Below, piece by piece: positions 43,683-53,083 of a stretch of 64,000 bases of DNA. Under the pieces are notes generated by a model. The model was not told the origin of the DNA, searched no databases, and was given only the letters and a program-made list of their open reading frames with translations. The DNA comes from Alphaproteobacteria bacterium. GTDB taxonomy: Bacteria; Pseudomonadota; Alphaproteobacteria; Ferrovibrionales; Ferrovibrionaceae. The position numbers and the translations under genes were made by a program. The first letter of the stretch is position 1; every line of letters begins with the position of its first letter. Location: positions 1 to 64,000 of the forward strand of contig JAFKFH010000019.1 in NCBI GenBank assembly GCA_017307375.1, written 5' to 3'.

Positions 43683-44585
43683 GTGTCGATACCTGCGCAC
43701 CCCACCGCCCGCCTGCATGCGGTTCTGAACGGCAGATGCCTGGTCAGGATCGACCAGGGTCCCTGGCAGGAACTGGCCCAGGGGGACGTCGTCCTCATCC
43801 CGCAAGGGAACGGGCACGATCTGGCCAGTAGACCAGGCACCCGGCTTCGACCGCTGGCCGAGTATCCGCGACGCGCAATCGATGACCAGACATATGCGAT
43901 GAGGATCACCGGGGCCGGCGATGCACACTCGACGCTCTCGTGCAGCGAGTTCGAGCTCGCGGACGACGCTTCGATGCTGCTGCGCCTGTTCCTGCCCCCT
44001 CTCGTTATTGTGCGGGGGCACATGGGCAGGGACCCGATGTTTCCGCTGCTGCTGAAGGCGATGGCGGAGGAGATCGGGCAAGCGCGGCTGGCTCGCGGAA
44101 CCGTGCTGAGGCGATTGGCCGATCTGCTTCTCGCCAAGCTGCTCGAGGTCTGCGTCGATGATCCTGGGGTAGCCGATCAGGCTGGCCTGGTGTTGCAGGA
44201 TCGGCGGGTTGCGCGCGCTTTGGATGAATTGATGCGGCAACCGCCCGTGCAATGGTCCGTCGCAAATCTTGCGCTACATGCCGGTCTGGCACGCGCGACG
44301 CTGACCGGACGTATGCTGCGCACGGTCGGTATGTCCCCCTCCGGGTTTCTGCGGAAATTCAAGTTGGCGCGGGCCAGCCACGCCGTTCGCTTCAGCGGCG
44401 AAGCGCTGGAAAACGTTGCCGAAGCAGCGGGGTATGGCAGTGCTGCGTCTTTCAGCCGCGCGTACCGGGCTCATTCGGAAGGCCTCCCGGGGCCGATCGC
44501 CGCGCAGCCAGCCGGTGGGCCGGCGGACGCCGTGCGCGGGTGGCGAAACCATGACCCGCTCTTCCTCGCGTGGCTGCCGGCGTGA
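43683..44585 (+). CDS. AraC-family regulator with cupin domain; N-terminus probably frameshifted
   Basis: The C-terminal part has two AraC helix-turn-helix motifs (WSVANLALHAGLARATLTGRML and ALENVAEAAGYGSAASFSRAYR). The N-terminal cupin begins with VSIPAHPTARLHAVLNGRC. Translation upstream of the GTG at 43683 continues the family (AAGYGFCDFAGAWG) but has no start codon before a TGA at 43623. A plausible beginning, MVDLITNSSDPVL at 43557, is in a different frame, and the two join with a one-base shift around 43636-43648. So the gene is either frameshifted or begins at the GTG without its first strands. The divergent SDR is the likely target. Confidence 0.65.
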   Translation: MSIPAHPTARLHAVLNGRCLVRIDQGPWQELAQGDVVLIPQGNGHDLASRPGTRLRPLAEYPRRAIDDQTYAMRITGAGDAHSTLSCSEFELADDASMLLRLFLPPLVIVRGHMGRDPMFPLLLKAMAEEIGQARLARGTVLRRLADLLLAKLLEVCVDDPGVADQAGLVLQDRRVARALDELMRQPPVQWSVANLALHAGLARATLTGRMLRTVGMSPSGFLRKFKLARASHAVRFSGEALENVAEAAGYGSAASFSRAYRAHSEGLPGPIAAQPAGGPADAVRGWRNHDPLFLAWLPA

Positions 44586-44599
44586 TGCCCGGTCCGCGC

Positions 44600-46828
44600 T
44601 CAGCTGCTAAATTTCGCCTTGGACAGAGGCAGGCTGCGGATGCGGCGCCCGGTCAGGGCCGCGACCGCGTTGACGACCGCCGGCGGAACCCCGGGCAATC
44701 CGGGCTCGCCGACGCCGCCCATGGGGGCGCCGCTCTCGACAATTTCGACATGGACCTGTGGCATCGATGCCCGGGACAGGATCGGATAATCATCGAAGTT
44801 GTGCGACTGGCGCAGGCCGCCGTCATAGACGAGTTCCTCGAACAGCGTGGCCGAAAGACCGAGCGCCGCCGCCGACTCGACCTGCGACTTCACAATCGCG
44901 GGGTTGACGATGCTTCCGGGATCGAAGGCGATCCACAGGTCATGGACCTTGATTTCCGCCCCGTCGAGCGAGACTTCGGCAATCGTTGCGGTTTCGGAAC
45001 CGAATGGCGAGGCCATGGCGACGCCGCGCGCCCGCTTGCCGCCCTCGGCGTCATAGGGTCCACGCTTCCAGCCCCCCGACATCGCAGCGACGGTTTCGAG
45101 CAGCTGCCGATGGCGCGGCTTGTCCTTAAGCAGCTCCATGCGGAGGCGGAACGGGTCCTGTTTCCCCGCATCTGCCATCTCGTCGAAGAAGGCTTCGTAG
45201 AAATAGTCGTTCATCGAGTGGCCGACAGAACGCCAGAAGGCAATCGTCACCGGGTGGGGAAAGCGGACATACTCCATCGCCCTGTTCGGGATGGCGTATG
45301 GCTTCTCGACGATGCCCTCGACCGCGGAGCTGTCGACGCCGCCGTTCGCACCGACGCCGAAATAGCGGCCCAGCGGCCCTTCGCCCACGGTGCGGACCTG
45401 GATGGCCGTCGGCTTGCCGTCAGCCCCGATGGCGCCGCGAAACCGGCTGAAGCTCAGCGGCCGCAGCGCGTCCCGCTTGAACTCTTCCTCGCGCGACCAC
45501 AGCACCTTCACCGGCTTGCCGGTTTCCTTGGCCAGCAGGATCGCCTGCTGGAAGGGATTGCCTGGACCATAGACGAAATGACGCCCGAAGAAGCCGCCGA
45601 GCATCGGTGAATGCAGGATCACTTTCTCCTGCGGCAGGCCGGCCGTTTCGGCCGCGACCGACTGAAACAGCTCCGGCATCTGGTTGGGCAGCCAGAGTTC
45701 CAGCGAGCCGTCGGCATTGAAGCGCGCGATCGACGACGGCGGTTCGAGCTGGCCATGTGCCAGGTACGGCGCGTCGTAGTCGGCCTCGACCACCTTTGCG
45801 GCCTTGGCGAAGGCAGCCTCGGCGTCGCCCTCCTTCTCCGCCGTGATCGCCTGGGCGGTGCTGGCCTTAAGCGCCGCGAGCATCCGCGGGGACGAGTAGT
45901 CTGCTGCAATGGCGCCGAAGCCGTTCGCCGGCGGCGCGGACCACGCGACCTCGGCCGCCTCCGCCGCCTTTCGGGCGCGATACCAACTGTTCGCGGTGAT
46001 GGCGATTGCGCCGGGCAGGCGGTGCACGCCATGGATACCGGGCATTGCCTTGAGCGCGGCCTCATTGGCGATAGCCGTGGCTTCGGTGCCGAGATGCGGT
46101 GCGTGCTGGACGGCGGCGTAGAGCATGCCCTCGACCTTCTGGTCGATCGCATAGATCGCCTTGCCGGTCGACTTGGCCCGGACGTCGAGCCGCGGCACCG
46201 GCTTGCCCAGCCAGCGGAAGGTTGCCGGATCGCGAAGCATGACGTCTTCGGTGGGCGCAAGCTTCATCGCGTCGTCGGCGAGGTCACCATAGGCGAGGCG
46301 ACGGCCCGAGGCGGCGTGCACCACTTGACCGTCATCGGTCGCCAGGCTGTCGGGCCGGACGTTCAGGCGGGTGGCGGCTGCCCGCATCAGCAGGTCGCGC
46401 GCGGTGGCCCCGAGCCGGCGCATCAGCATGTAGCTGGAGCGTGTCGAGAAGCTGCCGCCGGTCATGCGCAGTCCGTTGATCACGGCATAGTCAGGCCCGG
46501 GAGGTGCGCACTCGACTGCGAAACGGGCCGGATCGACATCGAGTTCCTCGCCGATCATCTGCGCCATGCCCGTGTTGATGCCCTGGCCGCCTTCGACGAA
46601 CGGGCTGAGGATCTTGAAGCTGCCGTCCTTGCCGATGACGAGGAAGGCTGGGACACGCGTGCCCGGCTTGACTGGCCCGACGGGCTGCGCGCGCGTCGGC
46701 GGGGCAGGTAACAGGGCCCCGAGCACCAGGGAAGCCGCCCCCGCGAGAACGCCTCGGCGCGAGAGATTGGCGATACCTTCGATCGGTTTGATCGTCAGTG
46801 CGGTGGATTGCCCAATTTTTGCGAGCAT
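44600..46828 (-). CDS. iorB: Molybdopterin-binding large subunit, isoquinoline 1-oxidoreductase type
   Basis: The 742-residue protein belongs to the IorB/xanthine-dehydrogenase family that hydroxylates N-heterocycles or oxidises aldehydes with a molybdenum-cytosine-dinucleotide cofactor. It has a twin-arginine-like leader (NLSRRGVLAGAASLVLGALL ... TRA), QMPELFQSVAAETAG, and MGGVGEPGLPGVPPAVVNA, where the Glu is the expected catalytic base near the end. Export to the periplasm as a complex with IorA is likely. Its partner gene is 18 bases upstream on the same strand. The natural substrate cannot be told. Confidence 0.88.
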   Translation of the reverse strand: MLAKIGQSTALTIKPIEGIANLSRRGVLAGAASLVLGALLPAPPTRAQPVGPVKPGTRVPAFLVIGKDGSFKILSPFVEGGQGINTGMAQMIGEELDVDPARFAVECAPPGPDYAVINGLRMTGGSFSTRSSYMLMRRLGATARDLLMRAAATRLNVRPDSLATDDGQVVHAASGRRLAYGDLADDAMKLAPTEDVMLRDPATFRWLGKPVPRLDVRAKSTGKAIYAIDQKVEGMLYAAVQHAPHLGTEATAIANEAALKAMPGIHGVHRLPGAIAITANSWYRARKAAEAAEVAWSAPPANGFGAIAADYSSPRMLAALKASTAQAITAEKEGDAEAAFAKAAKVVEADYDAPYLAHGQLEPPSSIARFNADGSLELWLPNQMPELFQSVAAETAGLPQEKVILHSPMLGGFFGRHFVYGPGNPFQQAILLAKETGKPVKVLWSREEEFKRDALRPLSFSRFRGAIGADGKPTAIQVRTVGEGPLGRYFGVGANGGVDSSAVEGIVEKPYAIPNRAMEYVRFPHPVTIAFWRSVGHSMNDYFYEAFFDEMADAGKQDPFRLRMELLKDKPRHRQLLETVAAMSGGWKRGPYDAEGGKRARGVAMASPFGSETATIAEVSLDGAEIKVHDLWIAFDPGSIVNPAIVKSQVESAAALGLSATLFEELVYDGGLRQSHNFDDYPILSRASMPQVHVEIVESGAPMGGVGEPGLPGVPPAVVNAVAALTGRRIRSLPLSKAKFSS

Positions 46829-46846
46829 GTGCGTGACGACCTCTTC

Positions 46847-47293
46847 TCAGCCTGCTGCCTGATGGATCGCCGCAGCGACCCGGTTATAGGTGCCGCAGCG
46901 GCAGAGATTGGTCATGGCGTCCCGGATGTCCGCATCGCTCGGCTTTGGTGTCTGCCTGAGAAGGGCGGTCGCCGCCATAACCTGTCCCGACTGGCAGTAG
47001 CCGCATTGCGGCACTTCCTGTGCCACCCAGGCCTCGACCACCTTATGGCCGATCGGGTCCTGCTCGATCGCCTCGATCGTGCGAATCTCCGACGTGCCGA
47101 CGCCGTCGAGCGGCATCTGGCAGGACCGTACGGCTTGGCCGTCGATCAAGACGGTGCAGGCGCCGCATTGCGCGATGCCGCAGCCGTATTTGGTCCCGGT
47201 CAACCCCAACGTGTCGCGCAGAACCCAGAGCAGGGGCGTCTCCGCCTCCGCATCGACTTCGTACCGGGTCCCGTTGACCTGGATGCTTGCCAT
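46847..47293 (-). CDS. iorA: Two [2Fe-2S] cluster small subunit, isoquinoline 1-oxidoreductase type
   Basis: The 148-residue protein has the plant-type cluster motif CGIAQCGACTVLIDGQAVRSC (first cluster) and QCGYCQSGQ ... NLCRCGTY (second cluster), as in all small subunits of molybdenum hydroxylases. It passes electrons from the IorB molybdenum centre. Start at 47293 (MASIQVNGTRYEVD) is the family start. It is transcribed with iorB and divergent from a GlxA-type regulator. Confidence 0.93.
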   Translation of the reverse strand: MASIQVNGTRYEVDAEAETPLLWVLRDTLGLTGTKYGCGIAQCGACTVLIDGQAVRSCQMPLDGVGTSEIRTIEAIEQDPIGHKVVEAWVAQEVPQCGYCQSGQVMAATALLRQTPKPSDADIRDAMTNLCRCGTYNRVAAAIHQAAG

Positions 47294-47491
47294 GACCGCA
47301 TCTCCGCTTCGCGATTGAGGCGCCAGTTTAGAAGCGGGTGCGCCCACCGGGCAGGACGAAGACGAGGCGATTTCGGACAAAGCGGCATCGTGACAGGGAG
47401 CCCGCCCGACGCGTGCCGGCCGCAGCCGCGGCCGCGCACCATGCTGCTGGACATGCGTGTCCCGAAACACCAATATCGGGCGAAAACAGTC

Positions 47492-48457
47492 ATGTTGGGA
47501 TCGCTGATGCGGCATGTCGGCTTCATCATGGAGGATGGCTTCCAGGTCATGGGCTTGGCAGCTCTTTCCGCTTTCGAATTCGCGAACCTGCAGCTTGGCC
47601 GGAAGGCATATTCAATGTCCGTTATGTCGGAGAAGGGCGGTGGGATTCTCTCGACATTGGGTGTGCGTGTCGAAACTTCCCCGCTCGGGGATTTCCCGGA
47701 CACGCTCATGGTCCTGGGCGAGCTGGCACCGCGCCCGCTCTCGTCCGGCCTGCGCAACTACATTGCTGCGGCGGGGCAGCATTCGCGGCGCGTCGCGGGC
47801 GTCTGCACCGGCGCCTTCGCGCTGGCGGAAGCCGGCCTGCTCGATGGGAAATCGGCCACGACACACTGGGCGCACGCCAAGACCTTGCAGGAACGCTTTC
47901 CTGCCGTTCGCGTCGACGACGACCGCATTTTCGTCAAGGAGGGCAATGTCTGGACATCCGCCGGCATGAGTTCGGCCCTCGACCTGGCACTTGCGCTGAT
48001 CGAGGAAGACCACGATGCGAATCTGGCCCGATCCATCGCGCAGAGGCTTGTCATCTATCACCGCCGGCCGGGAGGCCAATCGCAGTTCTCGGCGCTGCTG
48101 GAACTCGAGCCGCGATCGGATCGGGTCAAGCGCGCCCTGGTCTACGCCAAGGAGCATCTCAGAAACCCCCTGACAGTGGAGGAACTCGCCGATGCGGCCA
48201 GTTTGAGCCCGAGGCAATTCACGCGCGTGTTTCGCGAGGAGACCGGCCAGTCCCCGGCCAAGGCCATAGAACGGCTGCGCCTGGAAGCCGCCAGGGCGAT
48301 GCTGGAGGACGGGCGGCATTCGATGGACATTGTCGCCCGGGACACGGGTTTTGCCGATCGCGATCGCATGCGCCGCGCCTTTCTGCGTTTTTTTGGTCAG
48401 CCGCCGCAGGCGCTGCGCCGCAGCCTGCGTCTGATGGACGCCGAGATCGAAGGGTGA
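47492..48457 (+). CDS. GlxA-family AraC-type regulator (DJ-1/PfpI domain)
   Basis: The product is 321 residues: an N-terminal DJ-1/PfpI domain (MRHVGFIMEDGFQVMGLAAL ... VAGVCTGAFALAEAGLLDGKSATTHW) followed by AraC helix-turn-helix pairs (LTVEELADAASLSPRQFTRVFREETG and MDIVARDTGFADRDRMRRAF). The nucleophile-elbow Cys of DJ-1 is present in GVCTG. Starts at 47492 and 47507 are both possible. It is divergent from iorAB and likely regulates it; the hydrolase at 48577 follows. Confidence 0.87.
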   Translation: MLGSLMRHVGFIMEDGFQVMGLAALSAFEFANLQLGRKAYSMSVMSEKGGGILSTLGVRVETSPLGDFPDTLMVLGELAPRPLSSGLRNYIAAAGQHSRRVAGVCTGAFALAEAGLLDGKSATTHWAHAKTLQERFPAVRVDDDRIFVKEGNVWTSAGMSSALDLALALIEEDHDANLARSIAQRLVIYHRRPGGQSQFSALLELEPRSDRVKRALVYAKEHLRNPLTVEELADAASLSPRQFTRVFREETGQSPAKAIERLRLEAARAMLEDGRHSMDIVARDTGFADRDRMRRAFLRFFGQPPQALRRSLRLMDAEIEG

Positions 48458-48476
48458 CGCTTCTCGAACCTCGACA

Positions 48477-48511
48477 TCAGCCCTATGGCTGAAATCGTCG
48501 CTTTGTTGACA
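48477..48511 (+). promoter_or_regulatory. Inverted repeat and -35-like box before the hydrolase
   Basis: TCAGCC-CTAT-GGCTGA (48477-48492) is a perfect 6-bp palindrome with a four-base spacer. A TTGACA follows at 48506-48511, but no good -10 is found at the right distance. Confidence 0.35.
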
Positions 48512-48576
48512 TAGGCGACTCGCAACGCGGCGCCTAGCCTGGATCGACCGACAATGGTTGGGTCCAGGAGACAGGA

Positions 48577-49395
48577 ATGACCGCGAACTCCGAAATCAAG
48601 ACGCTCGAAACGTCGTTCGGCCGCCTCGCTTGGCGGGACGACGGTCCGACCGGCGGCCTGCCGCTCATCCTCTTCCAGCGGTTTCGTGGAACGATGGACG
48701 ACTGGGACCCCGCCTTCATCGACGCCATTGCCAGGGACCGGAAGGTCGTCCGCTTCGACAGCGCGGGCATCGGCCGCTCCGCGGGAACCGTGCCGGATAC
48801 GATCGCGGGCATGGCTGCCGTCGCTGCCGAAGTCATCCAGAGGCTGGGCTATGACCAGGTCGATATCCTCGGATGGTCGCTGGGTGGCGTCGTCGGCCAA
48901 CAATTCGCGATCGACTTTCCCCATCTCGTCCGGCGCCTGATCGTGGCGGGATCGAGCCCGGGCATGGTGGCGGACGGTCCACAACAGCATCCGCGCGTCC
49001 CACAGATCATGACGAAGCCCGACAACGGCGAGGACGACTTCCTGTTTCTGTTCTATCCGGAAACCGAAAGTGCCGTCGCAGCGGGTCGAGGTTCACTCGC
49101 GCGTCTCGCGGCATCGCCGGATCGCGGGCCCAAGGTCAGCGCCGTCGCATTCATGGGGCAGGTGAAGGCCATATCGAGCTGGCCCGGTGTCTTGCACCGC
49201 GTCAAGGAACTGAGATTGCCGATGCTGGTGGCGAACGGCGCCCATGACGTGATGCTGCCGGCCTACCGCTCCTACGTACTCTCGCAGCAGGCACCGGATG
49301 CCAAACTGGTTCTCTATCCGGATGCCGGGCACGCCTTCCTGTTCCAGCATATCGCCGACTTCGCCACCGAGATCGACCGGTTCCTCGAAGGCTGA
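48577..49395 (+). CDS. Alpha/beta hydrolase
   Basis: The 272-residue protein has the alpha/beta hydrolase fold pattern: FQRFRGTMDDWDPAFID after the first strands, the nucleophile elbow GWSLGGVVGQ (Ser about 108), the acid strand ANGAHDVMLPAYRSY and the final GHAFLFQH with the catalytic His. It lacks a signal peptide. GGAG lies about 12 bases before the ATG. Substrate unknown; it may be an esterase or C-C hydrolase. Confidence 0.88.
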   Translation: MTANSEIKTLETSFGRLAWRDDGPTGGLPLILFQRFRGTMDDWDPAFIDAIARDRKVVRFDSAGIGRSAGTVPDTIAGMAAVAAEVIQRLGYDQVDILGWSLGGVVGQQFAIDFPHLVRRLIVAGSSPGMVADGPQQHPRVPQIMTKPDNGEDDFLFLFYPETESAVAAGRGSLARLAASPDRGPKVSAVAFMGQVKAISSWPGVLHRVKELRLPMLVANGAHDVMLPAYRSYVLSQQAPDAKLVLYPDAGHAFLFQHIADFATEIDRFLEG

Positions 49396-49608
49396 GCCAG
49401 GCTTCCGGCGATGCGGGACTTCGGCGGGCCGAGAGACTGCACGTTGTTTCCGCCCTTCGGCACCGCGCGTCAGCACGGCGGCCTCCGGCGCTATGGCTTA
49501 AATGGACGTTTATATGACATTTGAGACATGGGGTTGCCGGTGGATGATCGTGCCATTGGCGGGGGGCGGAGCCCGTTCCGCTTCAACAAGGTAAGTCAGG
49601 TGACGACA

Positions 49609-50367
49609 ATGCAGATGAACGGCAACACGATCCTCATCACCGGCGGGACATCCGGTATCGGCAGAGGGCTGGCGGAAGCCTTTCACAAGCTGGGCAACAA
49701 GGTCATCGTCGCGGGCCGCCGCCGGGCGCTGCTCGACGAGATCTCGACCTCCAATCCAGGCATCGACGCGATCGAACTCGACATCGCCGACGCCGATGAC
49801 ATCGTTCGCGTGGCAACCCGCCTGACACGGGCCTATCCTGCGCTGAACGTGCTGATCAACAATGCCGGCATCATGCCATTCGACGATGCGGGCGGCGCGA
49901 TCGACGATGCCGTGTCCCGGGCCATTGTCGATACCAATCTGCTGGGGCCGATCCGGCTGACGTCCGCGCTCATCGAGCATCTGAAGAAGCAGCCGCGCGC
50001 CACCATCGTTCACAACACCTCGGTTCTGGCCTATCTGCCTCTGGCCACAACGGCAGTCTATTCGGCCACCAAGGCCGCCCTCCACTCCTATGCGATGTCG
50101 CAGCGATTCATGCTGCGCGATACCAGCGTATCGGTTCAGGAGATCGCTCCGCCCTGGGTCGATACGGACCTGATCAGGAAGAGCGGCGATCCCCGCGCCA
50201 TGCCGCTCGACATCTTCGTCGAAAAGACCATGGCGGGCCTCGCTACGGACGCCGTCGAAGTGATCGTCGACGAGATCAGGCCGATCCGGGACAACCCCGG
50301 CAGCGGCGAGCACGCGCTATTCAACGCGTTCAATCTCGATCTGGTCGCCAATCCCATTCCAGTCTGA
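49609..50367 (+). CDS. Short-chain dehydrogenase (DltE-like)
   Basis: The 252-residue oxidoreductase has TGGTSGIGRGLAEAFH, NNAGIM, the serine in HNTSVLAYLPL and the catalytic YSATK pair. Its middle (DTNLLGPIRLTSALIEHL) and end suit the DltE subgroup. An ATG at 49528 also opens this frame but adds 27 residues outside the family. A hairpin (50372-50410) separates it from the MFS gene. Confidence 0.87.
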   Translation: MQMNGNTILITGGTSGIGRGLAEAFHKLGNKVIVAGRRRALLDEISTSNPGIDAIELDIADADDIVRVATRLTRAYPALNVLINNAGIMPFDDAGGAIDDAVSRAIVDTNLLGPIRLTSALIEHLKKQPRATIVHNTSVLAYLPLATTAVYSATKAALHSYAMSQRFMLRDTSVSVQEIAPPWVDTDLIRKSGDPRAMPLDIFVEKTMAGLATDAVEVIVDEIRPIRDNPGSGEHALFNAFNLDLVANPIPV

Positions 50368-50371
50368 TCCA

Positions 50372-50410
50372 GGGCATGCAGCCACGCCGGTCTTGCGTGG
50401 TTGCATGCCC
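50372..50410. terminator. Long hairpin between SDR and MFS genes
   Basis: The 16-base arms GGGCATGCAGCCACGC (50372-50387) and GCGTGGTTGCATGCCC (50395-50410) pair with one G-U wobble around a seven-base loop. There is no T-run. It ends only about four bases before the ribosome-binding site of the MFS gene, so it may limit read-through or control its translation. Confidence 0.45.
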
Positions 50411-50427
50411 GGTCTGGAGGAGCATCG

Positions 50428-51708
50428 ATGATCAATACCGCACAGGCATCGGTACCACGTCCTAGGCGCGAAACTGATGTGCCGGCCTCGGTGCAGGGAC
50501 AAGCGGCAGGCGCCAACGGTCCGCACCATGCCGCATCCGGCTCGTTGCTGCCTGCTGTCTTCCTCGCGCTTGGCACGTTCGCCATCGGCACCGAGGGGTT
50601 CATGATCGCGCCGCTGTTGCCCACCATCGCGGCCGATCTGGGGATGAGCCTGTCGGCGACCGCGACGCTCGTCGTCGTCTTCACGCTCGTCCTGGCGGCG
50701 AGCTCGCCGGTTTCGACGGTTCTGACGGCGACGATGCGGCGTCGCGATACATTGCTGCTGGCCATGCTGATCTTCACGGCAGGCAACCTCATCGCCGGGT
50801 TCTCGTCTTCGTTCGGGATGCTGATGGTTGCCCGCATCATGATGGCGGTTGCATCCGGACTCTACATTCCCGGCGCGAACTCGCTGGCCGGGGTGATCGT
50901 CCCTGCGAGCAAGCGCGGGCGTGCGCTGGCCATCGTCAGTGGCGGCATGACGATCGCGATCGCGCTCGGCCTGCCGCTGGGTGCGATCGTCGGGCATGCT
51001 TTCGGCTGGCGGACGACCTTCATGGCTGTCGCGATCATGGGGCTCGTCGCGATCGTCGGAATTCTTTCCGGGATCAGGTTCGACGCGGGATCCGATATCG
51101 CGGTGGCGAGTTTTTCGCAGCGGATCGGCGTGGCGCGGCGCCCGGCGATCCTTCGCCTGCTCGGCGTCAGCCTGTTCTGGGCGATCGGTGCCTTCACGGC
51201 CTATCCTTATATTGCCCCCTACCTGAAGGCCGTACTCGGCTTCGGTGCCGGTCCGATCAGCGCGACGGTCTCGATGTGGGGCATCGCCGCAGCCATCGGT
51301 GTGACTGTTGGCGGGGCGCTTAACGATCGGTTCGGCTCGAACCGAGTGGTGTTCGGGTCGCTTGTCGCACTTTCGCTCGCGTTCGCAGCAATGGCTGGAA
51401 CCACGCTCCTGCCGGCGGGGCATGCCACCGTGATCGTGCTGGCCGCCATTGCCGTCTGGGGCTTCAGTGTCTGGTCGCTTTTTCCTGCGCAGATGGCGCG
51501 GCTGATCGCGGCCGGCCCGGCTTCCGAAGCCTCGGTCGCACTCGCGCTCAACACGTCGACGATGTACTTCGGCTTTTCCATCGGTTCGGCGATCGGCGCC
51601 GTCATCATCGCCATGGGCGCGGTCTGGCCGATCGGGGCGATGGCGGCGTTGGCGGAGATCGCGGCGCTGGCACTCGATCGGCTCCGGGCGGCCGGGGTCG
51701 GCAAATGA
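50428..51708 (+). CDS. MFS transporter, DHA1/AraJ-like exporter
   Basis: The 426-residue protein has 12 expected membrane segments after a 45-residue soluble N-terminus. Near the first helix is ALGTFAIGTEGFMIAPLLPTIAADLG, the AraJ/YdhP-type signature, followed by the loop with TATMRRRDTLLLA and motif C-like IALGLPLGAIVGHAFGWR. Family members expel sugars, drugs or arabinose-type compounds. GGAGGAG lies six bases before the ATG. It may be co-transcribed with the SDR. Confidence 0.9.
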   Translation: MINTAQASVPRPRRETDVPASVQGQAAGANGPHHAASGSLLPAVFLALGTFAIGTEGFMIAPLLPTIAADLGMSLSATATLVVVFTLVLAASSPVSTVLTATMRRRDTLLLAMLIFTAGNLIAGFSSSFGMLMVARIMMAVASGLYIPGANSLAGVIVPASKRGRALAIVSGGMTIAIALGLPLGAIVGHAFGWRTTFMAVAIMGLVAIVGILSGIRFDAGSDIAVASFSQRIGVARRPAILRLLGVSLFWAIGAFTAYPYIAPYLKAVLGFGAGPISATVSMWGIAAAIGVTVGGALNDRFGSNRVVFGSLVALSLAFAAMAGTTLLPAGHATVIVLAAIAVWGFSVWSLFPAQMARLIAAGPASEASVALALNTSTMYFGFSIGSAIGAVIIAMGAVWPIGAMAALAEIAALALDRLRAAGVGK

Positions 51709-51783
51709 CCCGCGAGGCGGGTGTCGGCCGGGCCACCGCTGGTCTCTCGACCGGCTTTTTGGGACAGTCCGGGTTGGCGCCAA

Positions 51784-52416
51784 TCATGGCGCCGGCGCTG
51801 GGTCATCGGGGGTGACCATGCCGCGCCCTTCGGCATGCAGCGCGGCACTGACCGATGCTCTTGCCCCGACTCGCCGTAGGAAAGCAGCTAGTTTCGGATG
51901 GGTATCCAGTGCGATCCCGTAGAAGCGCGTCCAGCTGGCGATGACGAAAAGATAGGCGTCGGCGGCGGTGAACGTATCGCCGGTCAGGAACAGACCTGCC
52001 ATCCCCTGTTCGACAAAGGCGAGGCGGCTGCGGATACGGGCGGTGACGAGCTCGCGCATCGGCCCATCGATTGCCCAGTTGAGCGGGATGAAGCTCTTGT
52101 GCAGCTCGGCGGCGACGAAACTCTGCCATTCCATGACCCGGTAGCGCGCCATGCTGCCGGGGGCTGGCATGAGGTCGCGGCGATCCGCCCGGTCACAGAC
52201 GAACTGCGCGATCACCATGTTCTCGGTCAGCCGCTCGCCGCCGGAATGTTCGAGCACCGGCACCATCCCCCTGGGCGCGACGTCGCGATAGTCCGAGCCG
52301 TCGGCGCGCTGCTTTGCCGTCACGTTGACGACCTCCAGGTCGAAGGGCTCGCCGATTTCGCGCAGCAGAATGTGTACTGACAGCGAACTCGCACCAGGGT
52401 GAACATAGAGTTTCAT
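51784..52416 (-). CDS. Glutathione S-transferase
   Basis: The 210-residue GST has the N-terminal thioredoxin-like domain MKLYVHPGASSLSVHILLREIGEPFDLE with Ser at the beta-class-type active position, GMVPVLEHSGG (cis-Pro) and LTENMVIAQFV, then the helical domain with GDTFTAADAYLFVIASW. Beta-class GSTs conjugate or carry glutathione in detoxification. A remnant of an alpha/beta hydrolase lies just upstream on the same strand. Confidence 0.9.
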   Translation of the reverse strand: MKLYVHPGASSLSVHILLREIGEPFDLEVVNVTAKQRADGSDYRDVAPRGMVPVLEHSGGERLTENMVIAQFVCDRADRRDLMPAPGSMARYRVMEWQSFVAAELHKSFIPLNWAIDGPMRELVTARIRSRLAFVEQGMAGLFLTGDTFTAADAYLFVIASWTRFYGIALDTHPKLAAFLRRVGARASVSAALHAEGRGMVTPDDPAPAP

Positions 52417-52480
52417 GACGATTGTCCCAGGATGGCAGGCGTCCCGGCTGGTTGGTCCAGGCGCTGCGTCGGACCGTTGT

Positions 52481-52624
52481 GGCGGCGAGAAGATCCGGGT
52501 TGATCGCGGCGGCATGGGACGTGGGCATGCCTTGCGGATAGCCTTTGTCGAGTTTCGATGTGCCGTTCTTGAGCGGCTTGGCTGCCTTGAGAATTACTTC
52601 CTGGAACACAATCGACCGCGCATT
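52481..52624 (-). pseudogene. C-terminal remnant of an alpha/beta hydrolase (chloroperoxidase-like)
   Basis: The minus-strand frame contains AAKPLKNGTSKLDKGYPQGM followed by PTSHAAAINPDLLAA. This matches the last 35 or so residues of non-heme chloroperoxidase-type hydrolases (usually KVYKGYPHGMPTTHADVINPDLLAF), with His to Gln at the catalytic position. No upstream body of the enzyme is present, and the frame continues into unrelated sequence. Confidence 0.5.
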
Positions 52625-53083
52625 CGGAAGGACCACGTCTTCTAGAAATATCGCCTCCGTCGCTAGTGGTGATGCAGGCAGGGCCCACGGCATGCATTCC
52701 TTTCGATGTTTCGGTCCGCGTGGCGGGTGCGCCGAAGGGTGGAAACATGGCCCGCATTTAAGGCTGTTCTTTCTCCGATTATCAATACAGGGGGTGCGAC
52801 ATAACGGTCGGACATAGACGCTGAAGATCGGGACATTCCGAAGCGTGGTGGCCGCGTACGTTTGACGGTACGGCGGTCGCGTCGATCCCGGATAGGATGG
52901 GGCCGGTAATACGGTGGCGCCGGGGCAGGCGCTCCATGACGGGCGCCAGGATCCGGCGCTGCTGGAGATGGCGCGGGCGAATTCGCGGATCGGCGACATA
53001 TTGCTCCTCGACAATCAAATCGCGGCGGATGTGGACGACGCGATGGTCCAGGGCTTGTCCCCGGTGGCCGACAAGTCGGGGCG

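Noticed and set aside
50317-51783. 488-codon minus-strand frame opposite the MFS gene
   Set aside because: Low-complexity charged sequence with many repeats of Arg, Asp and His, typical of the reverse of membrane-protein codons.
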